From CF-46 sp963760735 (GTDB lineage: Bacteria > Chloroflexota > Limnocylindria > Limnocylindrales > CSP1-4), in NCBI GenBank assembly GCA_963760735.1, contig CAVXEB010000007.1, forward strand, positions 620,001-684,000: a stretch of DNA of 64,000 nt. Direction: 5' to 3'. Of the stretch, positions 51,947-61,222 are shown piece after piece. Numbering within the stretch: the first letter of the stretch is position 1; each line of letters opens with the position of its first letter. The notes beneath the pieces were generated by a model. The model was given only the letters and a program-made list of their open reading frames with translations, did not search any database and was not told the DNA's origin. Position numbers and translations under genes: made by a program.

Positions 51947-52716
51947 GTGTCCACGACCCCGATCCGGACGAGCAGGTCGACGACCGCGGGTGCGGCGTCG
52001 GCGCCCTGGCCGAGGATCGTGGCGCTCGTGACTTCCTGCTGCGGCAATCGGAGAACGATCTTCTCGAGGCCGCCTGCGGCCCACGCCGGCGTCGACCGCT
52101 CGATCTCCTTCTTCCTGGCGCGGAGCCTCCCCGGCACGGACGGGTAGCGCGGGAGGTTGATCCCTTCCTTGACGGTCACGACCGCGGGGAGCGGCAGCGC
52201 GAACGATTCCCAGCCCCCGCCCATTGCCTCTCGTCGGGCCGTCGCGGTGCCGTCGCCCAGCGCAAACGCCTTGGCGCCGGTGACGCACGGGCGGCCGAGC
52301 GCGGCCGCGACCCGGATCCCGACCTGGAACCCGCCGCTGTCCGCCGACTCGTTGCCGAACAGGATCAGGTCGAACGGGCCGTTGGCCGCCTCCTGGGCCC
52401 GGACCGACTCGACGATCGCGTCGGCCGTCGCGATCGGGTCCCAGTCGCGACCGTCGGTCTCGAGCAGCACGGCCCGCTCGATCCCGATCGCCATCGCATC
52501 GCGGAGCTGTTCCTCGGCCTCCGCCGGGCCGAGGGTCAGAACCGTCGTCGTGCCGCCCTGCGCCTCGACGATCCGCACGGCCTCCTCGACCGCGCACTCC
52601 TCGTGCGGGCTGACCGTGAACCCGAGATGCCGGGTGTCGATGTCCGATCCGTCGGGCGTCAGCAGGATCCGGCCGCCGGTCGCGGGGACGCGCTTGACGC
52701 AGACGAGGATGTTCAT
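51943..52716 (-). CDS. etfB: Electron transfer flavoprotein beta subunit
   Basis: 257 residues. NILVCVKRVPATGG start, SPHEECAVEEAVRI, DLILFGNESADSGGFQVG and VVTVKEGINLPRYPSVPGRL are ETF-beta landmarks, including the AMP-binding region. Its ATG is 7 bases after the stop of the dehydrogenase gene, so dehydrogenase, etfB and etfA form one operon. Confidence 0.95.
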   Translation of the reverse strand: MNILVCVKRVPATGGRILLTPDGSDIDTRHLGFTVSPHEECAVEEAVRIVEAQGGTTTVLTLGPAEAEEQLRDAMAIGIERAVLLETDGRDWDPIATADAIVESVRAQEAANGPFDLILFGNESADSGGFQVGIRVAAALGRPCVTGAKAFALGDGTATARREAMGGGWESFALPLPAVVTVKEGINLPRYPSVPGRLRARKKEIERSTPAWAAGGLEKIVLRLPQQEVTSATILGQGADAAPAVVDLLVRIGVVDT

Positions 52717-52723
52717 CGACCGG

Positions 52724-55249
52724 TCAGGCCCGGATCCGGGCGTTCTCCGGGTCGAACAGCGGGGTCGCGCCGGCGACGGCGACCGTCACCGGATAGCGCT
52801 CCCCGAAGTACTCGACCAGCAGCTTCGTGCCTTCCCTGGCGTGCTCGGGCGGCAGGTAGGACATCAGGAGGTGCTTCCCGACCGACGGCCCGGAGCCGGC
52901 CGAGGTCACATACGAGCCGCGACCCTTCGCGTCGACGATCCGCCGACCGTCGAGGGTGAGGATCGGCTCGCGGCCGAGCATGTAGCGCTTGACGCCAGTC
53001 GACGAGGTCGGGTCGTCGAGAGTGAGGGTGCAGAGCGTGGCTGCCGGTGCCGTCGCCCGCTGTCGCTCGTAGGCCGCCCGTCCAATGAAGTCCGCGTCCT
53101 TGAGCGTCGGCCGGGCCATCCCGGCCTCGACCAGGTCAAAGTCGAGCTCGAGCTCCGCACCGTGAGCGCGATAGCCCTTCTCGAGCCTCGCCGTGACGGC
53201 ATACGTTCCGATGCCGACGGCAACGAGGCCGTGCGGCCGGCCGCAGTGCCAGAGGGCATCCCAGACCCGCCGACCCTGCTCGATCGGGACGTAGATCTCC
53301 CAACCGAGCTCGCCGACGTACGAGATCCGCGAAGCGAGCGTCCGGACGCCGTCGATATCGACGGTCCGGGTGGACAGGAACGGAAACCCTGCGTGGCTGA
53401 TGTCGGTGCTGCCATCGGCCGCCACGCCGAGGATGTCGCGAGCGCGCGGACCCCACAGCCCGAACGTCGTGAACGCGTTCGTCTTGTCGTGGAGCTGGGC
53501 CGAGCCGTCCGAAGGCAACGCGTCCGCGAAGATCTTCCGATCGCGCATCCCCATGCCGCCGCCGGTCACGACACGGAACCGGTCGTGCGTCAGCCGCATG
53601 ATCGTGAGGTCGGCGAGGATCCCGCCGGCCGGGTTCAGGAGGGGCGTGTAGACCGTCCTGCCGGGCGCCACGTCGACCCGATTGACGCACAGCCGCTCCA
53701 GGACCGCGCACGCTGCCGGGCCACTGATGTCGAAGATCGCAAAGGCGGAGAGGTCGACGAGTCCCGCCCGTTCGCGCATCGCGAGGTGCTCGGCGTTGAT
53801 GATCGGGGACCACCAGCGCGAGTCCCACTCGGCCGTCCGGGGCATCACCCGGTCGCCGTACTCGCCAAGCAGGTACTCGTTTCCGTCATACCAGTACGGC
53901 CGTTCCCAGCCCGCAGCCTCGAAGCACATCGCGAGCAGCTGGGTGTGCCGTTCGTGCGCCGGCGAGAGGCGGATCGGACGGTTGGACGCCCACTGCTCCA
54001 TCGGATGGACGATGCCGTAGGTCTTGTTGTAGCCCTCGGTCGCCCGGGCGGCGATGTGCTGCCTGGTCTTGTGATGGTCGTAGAAGCGGGCGATGTCGGA
54101 GCCGTGAGGGTCGATCTCGGGCGTCCCGCGCGTCATCCACTCGGCCACGCATTTCGCGATCCCGGGTGCCTCCTTGATCCAGACCGCGGCGACGGACCAG
54201 AGGTTCTTCACCTCCGGCGTCTCGCCGATGATCGGGTTGCCGTCGGGGGTCAGGGACAGGAGCCCGTTGATCGCAAGCTTCACCCCGGCCTTCTCGTCGC
54301 CGACGATCTCGGGGAACAGCTCCAGCGAGTCCTCGAGCTGCGGGTCGAAGTCCTCCTTCGTGAACGGCAGCATCGTCGGCGACAGGGCCGACGCGGCGAT
54401 CGACGGGATGTCGTCGGCGTCCATGAGGATCGCCCGATGCGCGTACGAGCCGATCTCGAAGCCCGTCCCGTGCTGCCGCTCGTACATGTTCGTGTCCATG
54501 TCCCGGATGATCGGGAAGCCGACGTCGCCCGTCGTGTGCTCGAACCGCGGGACCGGCCCGATGTCGATCATCTGGTGGACCGCCGGCGTGAGGGGGATCG
54601 AGGCGCCGGCCATCTTCGCGATCCGCGGGCTCCACACGCCGCAGGCGATGACGACGACCTCCGCCTCGATCGTGCCGGCGTCGGTGTGGACGCGGCGGAC
54701 CACGCCGTCCTCGACGTCGATCCCCGTGACCTCGACGCCGGGCGCGACCGTGAGCGCGCCCAGCTCCTGGGCCTTCTGGCGCATCAGCGTGCCGGCCTGG
54801 AGCGAGTCGACGACGCCGACCGCAGGGACGTAGAAGCCACCGAGGATGACGGTCTCGTCGATGAACGGGACGAACGCCTTGACCTCGGCGGGCGTGAGGA
54901 GGCGGGCATCCTCGACGCCCCACGACGTCGACGACGCCATCCGCCGCTTCAGCTCCTCCATCCGCTCGGGCGTCCGGGCGACCTCGATGCCGCCGGTCTC
55001 CGTGTACATCCCCAGCTCGCGGTACTGCCTGGCGCTGTCGATCGTGAACGCCGCCATCTCCTTGGAGTGGTCGGTCAGGAAGATGAAGTTCGACGCGTGT
55101 CCGGTCGAGCCGCCCGGGTTCGGGAGGACGCCCTTCTCGACGAGGACGATGTCGCGCCAGCCGAGGCGAGCGAGATGCCACGCCATGCTGTTGCCGACGA
55201 TGCCGGCGCCGATGATGACGACGCGTGCCCGTTCCGGGACCGAACTCAT
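52724..55249 (-). CDS. Dimethylglycine/sarcosine dehydrogenase-like flavoprotein with GcvT domain
   Basis: 841 residues. The N-terminal DAO-type FAD domain begins VVIIGAGIVGNSMAWHLARL. His51 in GGSTGHASN corresponds to the His that holds FAD covalently in mammalian dimethylglycine dehydrogenase. A FAO_M-like middle precedes the C-terminal GcvT tetrahydrofolate domain from about residue 430 (MRERAGLVDLSAFAIFDISG, SYVGELGWEIYVP, VGIGTYAVTARLEKGYRAHG). Oxidative N-demethylation would yield methylene-THF and reduce ETF. Which amine is used is inferred from the window. ATG 55249 preferred over 55282. Confidence 0.92.
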   Translation of the reverse strand: MSSVPERARVVIIGAGIVGNSMAWHLARLGWRDIVLVEKGVLPNPGGSTGHASNFIFLTDHSKEMAAFTIDSARQYRELGMYTETGGIEVARTPERMEELKRRMASSTSWGVEDARLLTPAEVKAFVPFIDETVILGGFYVPAVGVVDSLQAGTLMRQKAQELGALTVAPGVEVTGIDVEDGVVRRVHTDAGTIEAEVVVIACGVWSPRIAKMAGASIPLTPAVHQMIDIGPVPRFEHTTGDVGFPIIRDMDTNMYERQHGTGFEIGSYAHRAILMDADDIPSIAASALSPTMLPFTKEDFDPQLEDSLELFPEIVGDEKAGVKLAINGLLSLTPDGNPIIGETPEVKNLWSVAAVWIKEAPGIAKCVAEWMTRGTPEIDPHGSDIARFYDHHKTRQHIAARATEGYNKTYGIVHPMEQWASNRPIRLSPAHERHTQLLAMCFEAAGWERPYWYDGNEYLLGEYGDRVMPRTAEWDSRWWSPIINAEHLAMRERAGLVDLSAFAIFDISGPAACAVLERLCVNRVDVAPGRTVYTPLLNPAGGILADLTIMRLTHDRFRVVTGGGMGMRDRKIFADALPSDGSAQLHDKTNAFTTFGLWGPRARDILGVAADGSTDISHAGFPFLSTRTVDIDGVRTLASRISYVGELGWEIYVPIEQGRRVWDALWHCGRPHGLVAVGIGTYAVTARLEKGYRAHGAELELDFDLVEAGMARPTLKDADFIGRAAYERQRATAPAATLCTLTLDDPTSSTGVKRYMLGREPILTLDGRRIVDAKGRGSYVTSAGSGPSVGKHLLMSYLPPEHAREGTKLLVEYFGERYPVTVAVAGATPLFDPENARIRA

Positions 55250-55671
55250 CTCGTGTCTCCGCCCTCGCGCCGGCTCGTGCACGGCGCCGCTCCGTGGACA
55301 TTCGTGGGTCGCCCATCGTACCCGCCGGACGCTGCCTCACGGTCCTCGATCCACGCGACGACACCCGGCCACGGGCCCTTGCCCCGGGACTCGCGGAACG
55401 CAAGCCAGGCTGGCGCTACGCAGGCATTCGATCGGCTCGGGGTCGGAATCGAGCCTCGGTTAGCCCATCACGGCTAACGGAGGGGCGGAACCTCCGGTCC
55501 TGGCCCCGTAGTGCAAGCCACGACGGCATTCCGCAACTTCGCCCCGTGCGGTGGGGCGGGAGCGGGCGCGCTCCGGACCCGCAGACCGGAGCCCGCAGCG
55601 CGACCTGTGCGCCGATCGCTGGTTGGTGTACCGTCGCCCGCACGTCGCGCTTCACCGATCAGGAGTCTGCC
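55250..55671. other. 422-base divergent region between dehydrogenase and betaine importer
   Basis: No convincing gene. It contains two adjacent hairpins at 55459-55495 and CAGGAGTCTGCC directly before GTG 55672. Divergent promoters must lie here; no clear -35/-10 pair could be assigned. Confidence 0.45.
55459..55495 (+). other. Two adjacent hairpins in the importer leader
   Basis: GTTAGCC-CATCAC-GGCTAAC (55459-55478) is followed at once by GGAGG-GGCGGAA-CCTCC (55479-55495). The second can hide a GGAGG sequence. About 180 bases before the ABC ATPase start. No known riboswitch consensus recognised. Confidence 0.4.
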
Positions 55672-56922
55672 GTGACCTCCGTCGCCGAGCCCGGCACAGC
55701 CGTCACCGGTTCACCCACGAGCGTGGCCGCCGAGCCCGCCGAGGCAGGCGCGCGCGACGTCACGATCTCCGTTCGCAACCTCTGGAAGGTCTTCGGCCCA
55801 GCGGAGCAGCGGCTCGCGAAGCGTCCGACGACGCCGTCCAACGAGGAGATCGAGGCCGCCGTGACGGAGAGCGGCGGGACGATCGCCGTGCACGACGTCT
55901 CGTTCGATGTCCGGTCCGGCGAGGTCTTCGTGGTGATGGGCCTGTCGGGCAGCGGCAAGTCCACCCTCGTCCGGTGCCTGACCCGGCTGATCGAGCCGAC
56001 CTTCGGCGAGGTCCGCCTCGACGACGAGGACATCCGGACGGCCAGCCAGGAGCGCCTTCGGGAGCTCCGCCGGCGGCGGTTCTCGATGGTCTTCCAGAAC
56101 TTCGGCCTGCTGCCCCACCGCCAGGTCCTCGACAACATCGCGTTCGGCCTGGAGCTGCGCGGCGAGTCGAAGACTGCGCGCCTCGAGCGAGCCCGCCAGA
56201 TGCTCGGGCTCGTCGGCCTCGAGGGCATGGCCGGCCGCTACCCCGACGAGCTGTCGGGCGGCCAGCAGCAGCGGGTCGGGCTCGCGCGCGCGCTCGCGGG
56301 CGATCCGGAGGTGATGCTCCTCGACGAGCCGTTCAGCGCTCTCGATCCGCTGATCCGGCGCGACATGCAGAACGAGATCATTCGCCTCCACCGCGAGCTC
56401 GGCAAGACGATGATCTTCATCACTCACGACCTCGCCGAGGCACTCAAGCTCGGCGACCACGTGATGATCATGCGCAACGGAAAGTCGGTCCAGATCGGCC
56501 GTCCCGAAGAGCTGGTCGCGGAACCGGCCGACGAATACGTCGAGGACTTCGTCCGGGACATCCCGAAGAGCCACGTCCTCACCCTCCGCTGGATCATGCG
56601 CGACCCGACCCTGGACGACGCGCCGGACGGCCCGGTGTTCCCGCCCGACGCGATCATCCGGACCGCACTCCACGCCGCGGCATCGACCGAGAAGCCGATC
56701 CGCGTCGTGTCCGACGGTCTCGTGCTCGGCGTCGTGGACCGCGCCCGCATCCTGGAGACCATCGCCGGCGCCGAGGAGCCCGAGGGGCCCGGCGGTGCGG
56801 GTGGATCCGGAACCGTCCAGCACCACGACCCGCCGCCCAAGGTGGAGCCGGTCAACGAGCCGACGCAGGAAACCGCGGAGTTCCTCATCGAGCATCTCCA
56901 CGATCCGGACGCAGGCACATGA
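55672..56922 (+). CDS. proV: Quaternary-amine ABC transporter ATPase
   Basis: 416 residues. Walker A GLSGSGKST near residue 100, Q-loop MVFQNFGLLPHR, signature ELSGGQQQRVGLARAL, Walker B VMLLDEPFSALDP and the switch His in FITHDLAEAL. The ProV-type N-terminal extension and a CBS-like tail (VVSDGLVLGVVDRARIL) match glycine betaine/proline importers. GTG 55672 with GGAG upstream. Its stop overlaps the permease start. Confidence 0.93.
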   Translation: MTSVAEPGTAVTGSPTSVAAEPAEAGARDVTISVRNLWKVFGPAEQRLAKRPTTPSNEEIEAAVTESGGTIAVHDVSFDVRSGEVFVVMGLSGSGKSTLVRCLTRLIEPTFGEVRLDDEDIRTASQERLRELRRRRFSMVFQNFGLLPHRQVLDNIAFGLELRGESKTARLERARQMLGLVGLEGMAGRYPDELSGGQQQRVGLARALAGDPEVMLLDEPFSALDPLIRRDMQNEIIRLHRELGKTMIFITHDLAEALKLGDHVMIMRNGKSVQIGRPEELVAEPADEYVEDFVRDIPKSHVLTLRWIMRDPTLDDAPDGPVFPPDAIIRTALHAAASTEKPIRVVSDGLVLGVVDRARILETIAGAEEPEGPGGAGGSGTVQHHDPPPKVEPVNEPTQETAEFLIEHLHDPDAGT

Positions 56923-58844
56923 CCGCGATCGGGCTGCGGACCGGCGTCCACGTCGACGAGCGCCAGGCTCGCCGCCTCCTCGCTGTGGTGCTCTTCGGTG
57001 CCGCGGTCCTGACCTACATCATCTTCCGCAACACCTCGACGCTGCCGCACAACGACGACGAGCCGCTGTTCCGTTCGCTGAACGGGGTCAAGGACACCGT
57101 CGACGCCAACCGGACCGCCCTCGAGCCGATCCGGGCGGTCATCACCGGGATCGTGAACTTCTTCGTCGACGTGATCGCGTCGCTCGGCTGGCCCGGGATC
57201 ATCGGCGTCGCCGCCGCCCTCGGGATGGTCTTCAGCGGCCTGCGGCTGACCCTCCTGGTCACGCTCGGGTTCCTGTCGCTCGGGGCGATCGGGCTGTGGG
57301 ACGAGAGCATGGCCACCCTCGCCCTGATGCTCGCGGCCGTCGTCATCGCGATCGCGATCGGGCTGCCCCTCGGGATCCTCGCCGGCCGCAGCGACAAGGC
57401 GACCGCCGTCCTGTCGCCGATCCTGGACGTCATGCAGATCCTGCCGACGCTGGCGTACCTGACGCCGATCACCCTGCTGTTCCTGATCGGCGCGGCGCCG
57501 TCGACGGTGGCCACCCTGATCTACGCGCTCCCGCCGGCGATCCGGATCACGTCCCTCGGCATCCGCGGCGTCCCGCCGACGACGATGGAGGCGGCCCGGG
57601 CGCTCGGTTCGACCGGCCCGCAGGTCCTCCGCAAGGTCCAGCTGCCGCTGGCCCGGCGGGCGATCGGCCTCGGGATCAACCAGACGATCATGCTGGCCTT
57701 CTCGATGGTCGTCGTCACCGGCCTGATCGGGGCGCCCGGCCTCGGCCGGAGCCTCGTGAACGCCCTCTCGCACCAGGACGTCGGGGCCGCGTTCGAATCG
57801 GGCCTGGCGATCGTCATCCTCGCCATCGTCCTCGACCGCCTCACGTTCGCCGCGGGCGAATGGCTCGATCCGCGCGTGCGCCGGACCCAGGTCCGGCCCG
57901 GCGGAAAGCTGGTCACAGTCGTCGCGCCGCTCGTGATCCTCGGCGTGGGTCTGGCCGCCCCGTTCGTCGTCGACGCGACGACGTTCCCCGACGCGATCTC
58001 GATCTCGCTCTCGGAGCCGGTGAACGCGATCGCGACGTGGATCACGGACACGTTCTCGCCGATCACCGTCGCGATCAAGAACGTCCTCACGACCCTGATC
58101 CTCAACCCGCTCGAGACGGTCCTCGTGACGTCGCCCTGGTGGCTCGTCGTCGGCGTGACCGCGCTGATCGCGTGGTTCGTGTCGGGCCGGCGGCCCGCGA
58201 TCGTCGCCTCGATCTGCCTCGGGTTGATCGTCCTGCTCGGCCTCTGGAACCACTCGATGATCACCCTGGCGAACGTGCTCCTCGGCACGCTGCTGACGCT
58301 CCTGATCGGGATCGCGATCGGTGTCCAGACGGCTCGCCACGATCGCCTCCGGGCGTTCCTCCGGCCCGTCCTCGACACGGCCCAGACGATGCCCGCCTTC
58401 GTCTACCTGATCCCGGCCCTCGCCCTGTTCCAGCCGGGCCGGTTCACGGCGATCGTCGCGGCGATCATCTTCGCGATCCCGCCGGTGATCCGGCTCGTCG
58501 ACATCGGGATCCGGTCCGTGCCGGCGACCGTCGTCGAGGCGGCGCGCGCGTCCGGCGCCACGGATCGCCAGCTGCTCTGGAAGGTCCAGCTGCCGATGTC
58601 GATGAAGGCCCTCCTGCTCGCCGCCAACCAGGGGATCGTCATGGTCCTCGGGATGGTCGTGATCGGTGCACTCGTGGGGGCGGGCGCGCTAGGCTTCGAC
58701 GTCATCACCGGCTTCGCGCAGGGCGAGGACTTCGGCAAGGGCCTCGCCGCGGGGATTGCCATCGTCCTGCTGGGGGTCATGCTGGATCGGATCACGCAGG
58801 GAGCCGGGAGCCGCCATCGGGCGGCGTCGGCGCGGGCCGGCTGA
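56919..58844 (+). CDS. ProW-type permease: two permease halves fused in one chain
   Basis: 641 residues. Each half is a BPD permease domain with its own coupling loop: EAARALGSTGPQVLRKVQLP near residue 225 and EAARASGATDRQLLWKVQLP near residue 545. Usual ProW proteins have about 280-350 residues and dimerise. Here both copies are in one polypeptide, with extra helices at the N-terminus and between halves. Imports betaine, choline or a relative (substrate inferred). ATGA overlap with the ATPase gene. Confidence 0.92.
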   Translation: MTAIGLRTGVHVDERQARRLLAVVLFGAAVLTYIIFRNTSTLPHNDDEPLFRSLNGVKDTVDANRTALEPIRAVITGIVNFFVDVIASLGWPGIIGVAAALGMVFSGLRLTLLVTLGFLSLGAIGLWDESMATLALMLAAVVIAIAIGLPLGILAGRSDKATAVLSPILDVMQILPTLAYLTPITLLFLIGAAPSTVATLIYALPPAIRITSLGIRGVPPTTMEAARALGSTGPQVLRKVQLPLARRAIGLGINQTIMLAFSMVVVTGLIGAPGLGRSLVNALSHQDVGAAFESGLAIVILAIVLDRLTFAAGEWLDPRVRRTQVRPGGKLVTVVAPLVILGVGLAAPFVVDATTFPDAISISLSEPVNAIATWITDTFSPITVAIKNVLTTLILNPLETVLVTSPWWLVVGVTALIAWFVSGRRPAIVASICLGLIVLLGLWNHSMITLANVLLGTLLTLLIGIAIGVQTARHDRLRAFLRPVLDTAQTMPAFVYLIPALALFQPGRFTAIVAAIIFAIPPVIRLVDIGIRSVPATVVEAARASGATDRQLLWKVQLPMSMKALLLAANQGIVMVLGMVVIGALVGAGALGFDVITGFAQGEDFGKGLAAGIAIVLLGVMLDRITQGAGSRHRAASARAG

Positions 58845-58924
58845 GCCGGCGGACAACGATCGACCGGCTCGGCCGGTCGGGTGCGAACGCCGGCCGCAGG
58901 CCGGCAGAGGAGGAGCGGACAGCG

Positions 58925-59977
58925 ATGCATCAGAGCAGATGGGCTCGTCGCCTCGCGGGGGTGGCGATGGTGGCGGTCGTCCTGACCGGGTGTGCCCGGG
59001 GCTCCGGGGCCACTACGGCTCCGACGACACAGCCGAGCACCGGTGGCGGCGCCGTCGCCAGTGGTCAGCCGAGCACGGCACCCGCCGGCAGCCAGGCCGC
59101 GGCAGCCGCGACCTGCAAGGGCGACGGCAGCAAGGGCACCGTCCAGATGATGATCAACCAGTGGGTCGGTGCCGAGGCCAACGTTGCGGTCGCCCAGTGC
59201 CTGCTGCAGCAGATGGGCTACACGGTCAAGACCCAAACCCTCGCCGAGGAAGTCGCCTGGCAGGGCTTCGACACCGGCGAGGTCGACGTCATTCTCGAGA
59301 ACTGGGGCCATCCCGATCTCGAGAAGAAGTACATCACCGATACGAAGAAGGCCACCGACACCGGCCCCAACGGCGTCACCGGGATCATCGGCTGGTACGT
59401 GCCTCACTGGATGGTCGAGAAGTATCCCGACATCCTCGACTGGAACAACCTGAACAAGTACGCCGACCTGTTCAAGACGACCGAGTCCGGCGACAAGGGC
59501 CAGTTCCTCGGCAGCGACCCGACGTTCGTCCAGTACGACGAGGCGCTGATCAAGAACCTCGGCCTGAACTTCAAGGACGTCTTCTCCGGCAGCGAGGCGG
59601 CCACGATCTCCGCCTTCCAGGCCGCCGACAAGAACAAGACGCCACTGATCGGCTACTTCTACGACCCGCAGTGGCTCCAGAACGAGATCAAGCTCGACCA
59701 GGTCAAGCTGCCGGCCTACACGAAGGGCTGCGACGCCGACCTGAAGAAGGTCGCCTGCGACTACCCGCCATACATCCTGAACAAGATCGTCCGCACGGAC
59801 TGGCTGAACTCGGGTGGCGATGCCGCGACATTCATCAAGAACTTCAAATGGGGCAACGCCGACCAGAACGAGGTCGCGGACAACATCACGAACAAGAAGA
59901 TGTCGGCCGAGGACGCCGCCAAGGCATGGATCGACGCCCACCCGGACGTCTGGCAGGCCTGGATCCCGAAGTCGTAA
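58925..59977 (+). CDS. Glycine betaine/quaternary-amine binding lipoprotein (ProX/OpuAC-like)
   Basis: 350 residues. Signal with lipobox LTGC, Cys23 lipidated; a Thr/Ser/Ala-rich spacer follows. INQWVGAEANVAVAQ, VDVILENWGHPDLEKKY, GWYVPHWMVEKYPDI and LIGYFYDPQWLQNE supply the Trp/Tyr residues that form an aromatic cage for the trimethylammonium group in this family. GGAGGAG precedes ATG 58925. Third gene of the importer operon, followed by a terminator. Confidence 0.93.
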   Translation: MHQSRWARRLAGVAMVAVVLTGCARGSGATTAPTTQPSTGGGAVASGQPSTAPAGSQAAAAATCKGDGSKGTVQMMINQWVGAEANVAVAQCLLQQMGYTVKTQTLAEEVAWQGFDTGEVDVILENWGHPDLEKKYITDTKKATDTGPNGVTGIIGWYVPHWMVEKYPDILDWNNLNKYADLFKTTESGDKGQFLGSDPTFVQYDEALIKNLGLNFKDVFSGSEAATISAFQAADKNKTPLIGYFYDPQWLQNEIKLDQVKLPAYTKGCDADLKKVACDYPPYILNKIVRTDWLNSGGDAATFIKNFKWGNADQNEVADNITNKKMSAEDAAKAWIDAHPDVWQAWIPKS

Positions 59978-59998
59978 CAGGGTTCTTGCCCCATCGAT

Positions 59999-60026
59999 TC
60001 GGCCGGCGGGGAACCCCGCCGGCCGA
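59999..60026 (+). terminator. 13-bp hairpin followed by T-rich sequence
   Basis: TCGGCCGGCGGGG, loop AA, CCCCGCCGGCCGA, then TCCGTTTCC. Best canonical terminator of the window; 22 bases after the binding lipoprotein stop. Confidence 0.75.
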
Positions 60027-60050
60027 TCCGTTTCCAGCGGGAGTCCGCGC

Positions 60051-61214
60051 GTGAGGTGGTCCCCAGGCTTGCTCCGTCTCGCCGCCGTCGTGGTCGCCGC
60101 GGCGGTCGTCGGTGCGGGCTGCGCCGCCGACAGCCGTGGTTCGCCCGAGGCCTCCGGGCCCGGGTCGTCCGCGGACGGGCCGGCGGCCGGCTCGCTCGAT
60201 CCGCTGGCCGAGCTGGTCCGTGCGGCCCAGGACGAAGGCACCCTCACGACGATCGGCATGCCGCCGGCGTCGTGCAATTACGACGAGCTGATCAAGGGCT
60301 TCACCGCGAAGTACGGGATCAAGGTCGTCGGACTCCAACCGGACGCCGGCCCGGAGGCGGTCCTCGACGCGCTCTCTGCCGACTCCGGGTCGGGGGACGT
60401 GACGGCGCCGGACGTCATCGATGTCGGGCTGCGCTCGGGGCCGGTCGCGAAGGCACGCGGCCTGCTCCAGCCGTACCGGGTCTCGACGTGGGACACGATC
60501 CCGGACGTCGCGAAGGACCCGGACGCGGCCTGGACCGGCGACTACTACCACGTCGTTTCGTTCGAGACGAACGAGGACGTCGTGAAGGACCCGCCGGAAG
60601 ACTGGGTCGACCTCCTGAAGCCGGAGCATCGAGGTCAGGTCGCCCTCTCGGGGGACCCCACGAAGTCGGTCGAGGCGATGGCCGGGGTCTGGGCGGCCGC
60701 CTTCGCCAACGGCGGCGGCGCCGACGACCCCGCACCCGGCCTCGACTTCTTCGACCGCCTGAACACCGCCGGCAACCTCGTCCCGATCGCGGCCAGGACC
60801 GCGACCGTGACCTCCGGCCGGACGCCGATCCGGATCACCTGGACCGCCAACGGGCTCGCGGACCAGGACGCCGAGTCGGGCAGCACGAACATCACGGTCA
60901 CGGTGCCGACGACGGGTCGCCTCGGCGGCATGAACGTCCAGGCGATCAGCGCCGGCGCCCCGCATCCGAACGCTGCGCGGCTCTGGATGGAGTACCTCTA
61001 CTCGGACGAGGGCCAGACCACGTGGCTGGCCGGCTACTGCTACCCGATCCGCTACGACGACCTGGCGAGCCGCGGGGCGATCCCGACCGACCTCGTCGCG
61101 CGATTGCCGGACCGCGAGGGAACGTTCCTGCCACTCCCCGATCAGGCCGCAGCGGCGGATCGGGCGATCAGCGCGGGCTGGCCGAAGACGGTCGGCGTGA
61201 AGATCCGCGACTGA
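60051..61214 (+). CDS. Orphan extracellular solute-binding lipoprotein (ThiB/iron/polyamine type)
   Basis: 387 residues. Signal with lipobox VGAGC, Cys24. ELIKGFTAKYGIKVVGLQPD, DVIDVGLRSGPVAKARGLLQ and VVSFETNEDVVKDPPEDWVD are the cluster-1-like binding protein fold. NVQAISAGAPHPNAARLWME is the C-terminal landmark. GTG 60051 with GGGAG upstream. No permease or ATPase follows it in the window; it may borrow one elsewhere. Ligand unknown. Confidence 0.88.
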   Translation: MRWSPGLLRLAAVVVAAAVVGAGCAADSRGSPEASGPGSSADGPAAGSLDPLAELVRAAQDEGTLTTIGMPPASCNYDELIKGFTAKYGIKVVGLQPDAGPEAVLDALSADSGSGDVTAPDVIDVGLRSGPVAKARGLLQPYRVSTWDTIPDVAKDPDAAWTGDYYHVVSFETNEDVVKDPPEDWVDLLKPEHRGQVALSGDPTKSVEAMAGVWAAAFANGGGADDPAPGLDFFDRLNTAGNLVPIAARTATVTSGRTPIRITWTANGLADQDAESGSTNITVTVPTTGRLGGMNVQAISAGAPHPNAARLWMEYLYSDEGQTTWLAGYCYPIRYDDLASRGAIPTDLVARLPDREGTFLPLPDQAAAADRAISAGWPKTVGVKIRD

Positions 61215-61222
61215 CCCCGTCG

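Noticed and set aside
52157..55477. Long plus-strand open frame opposite the dehydrogenase gene
   Set aside because: Antisense to a full-length flavoprotein with FAD and GcvT motifs.
55250..55671. Glycine riboswitch in the betaine region
   Set aside because: The conserved glycine aptamer words were not found; only simple hairpins are present.
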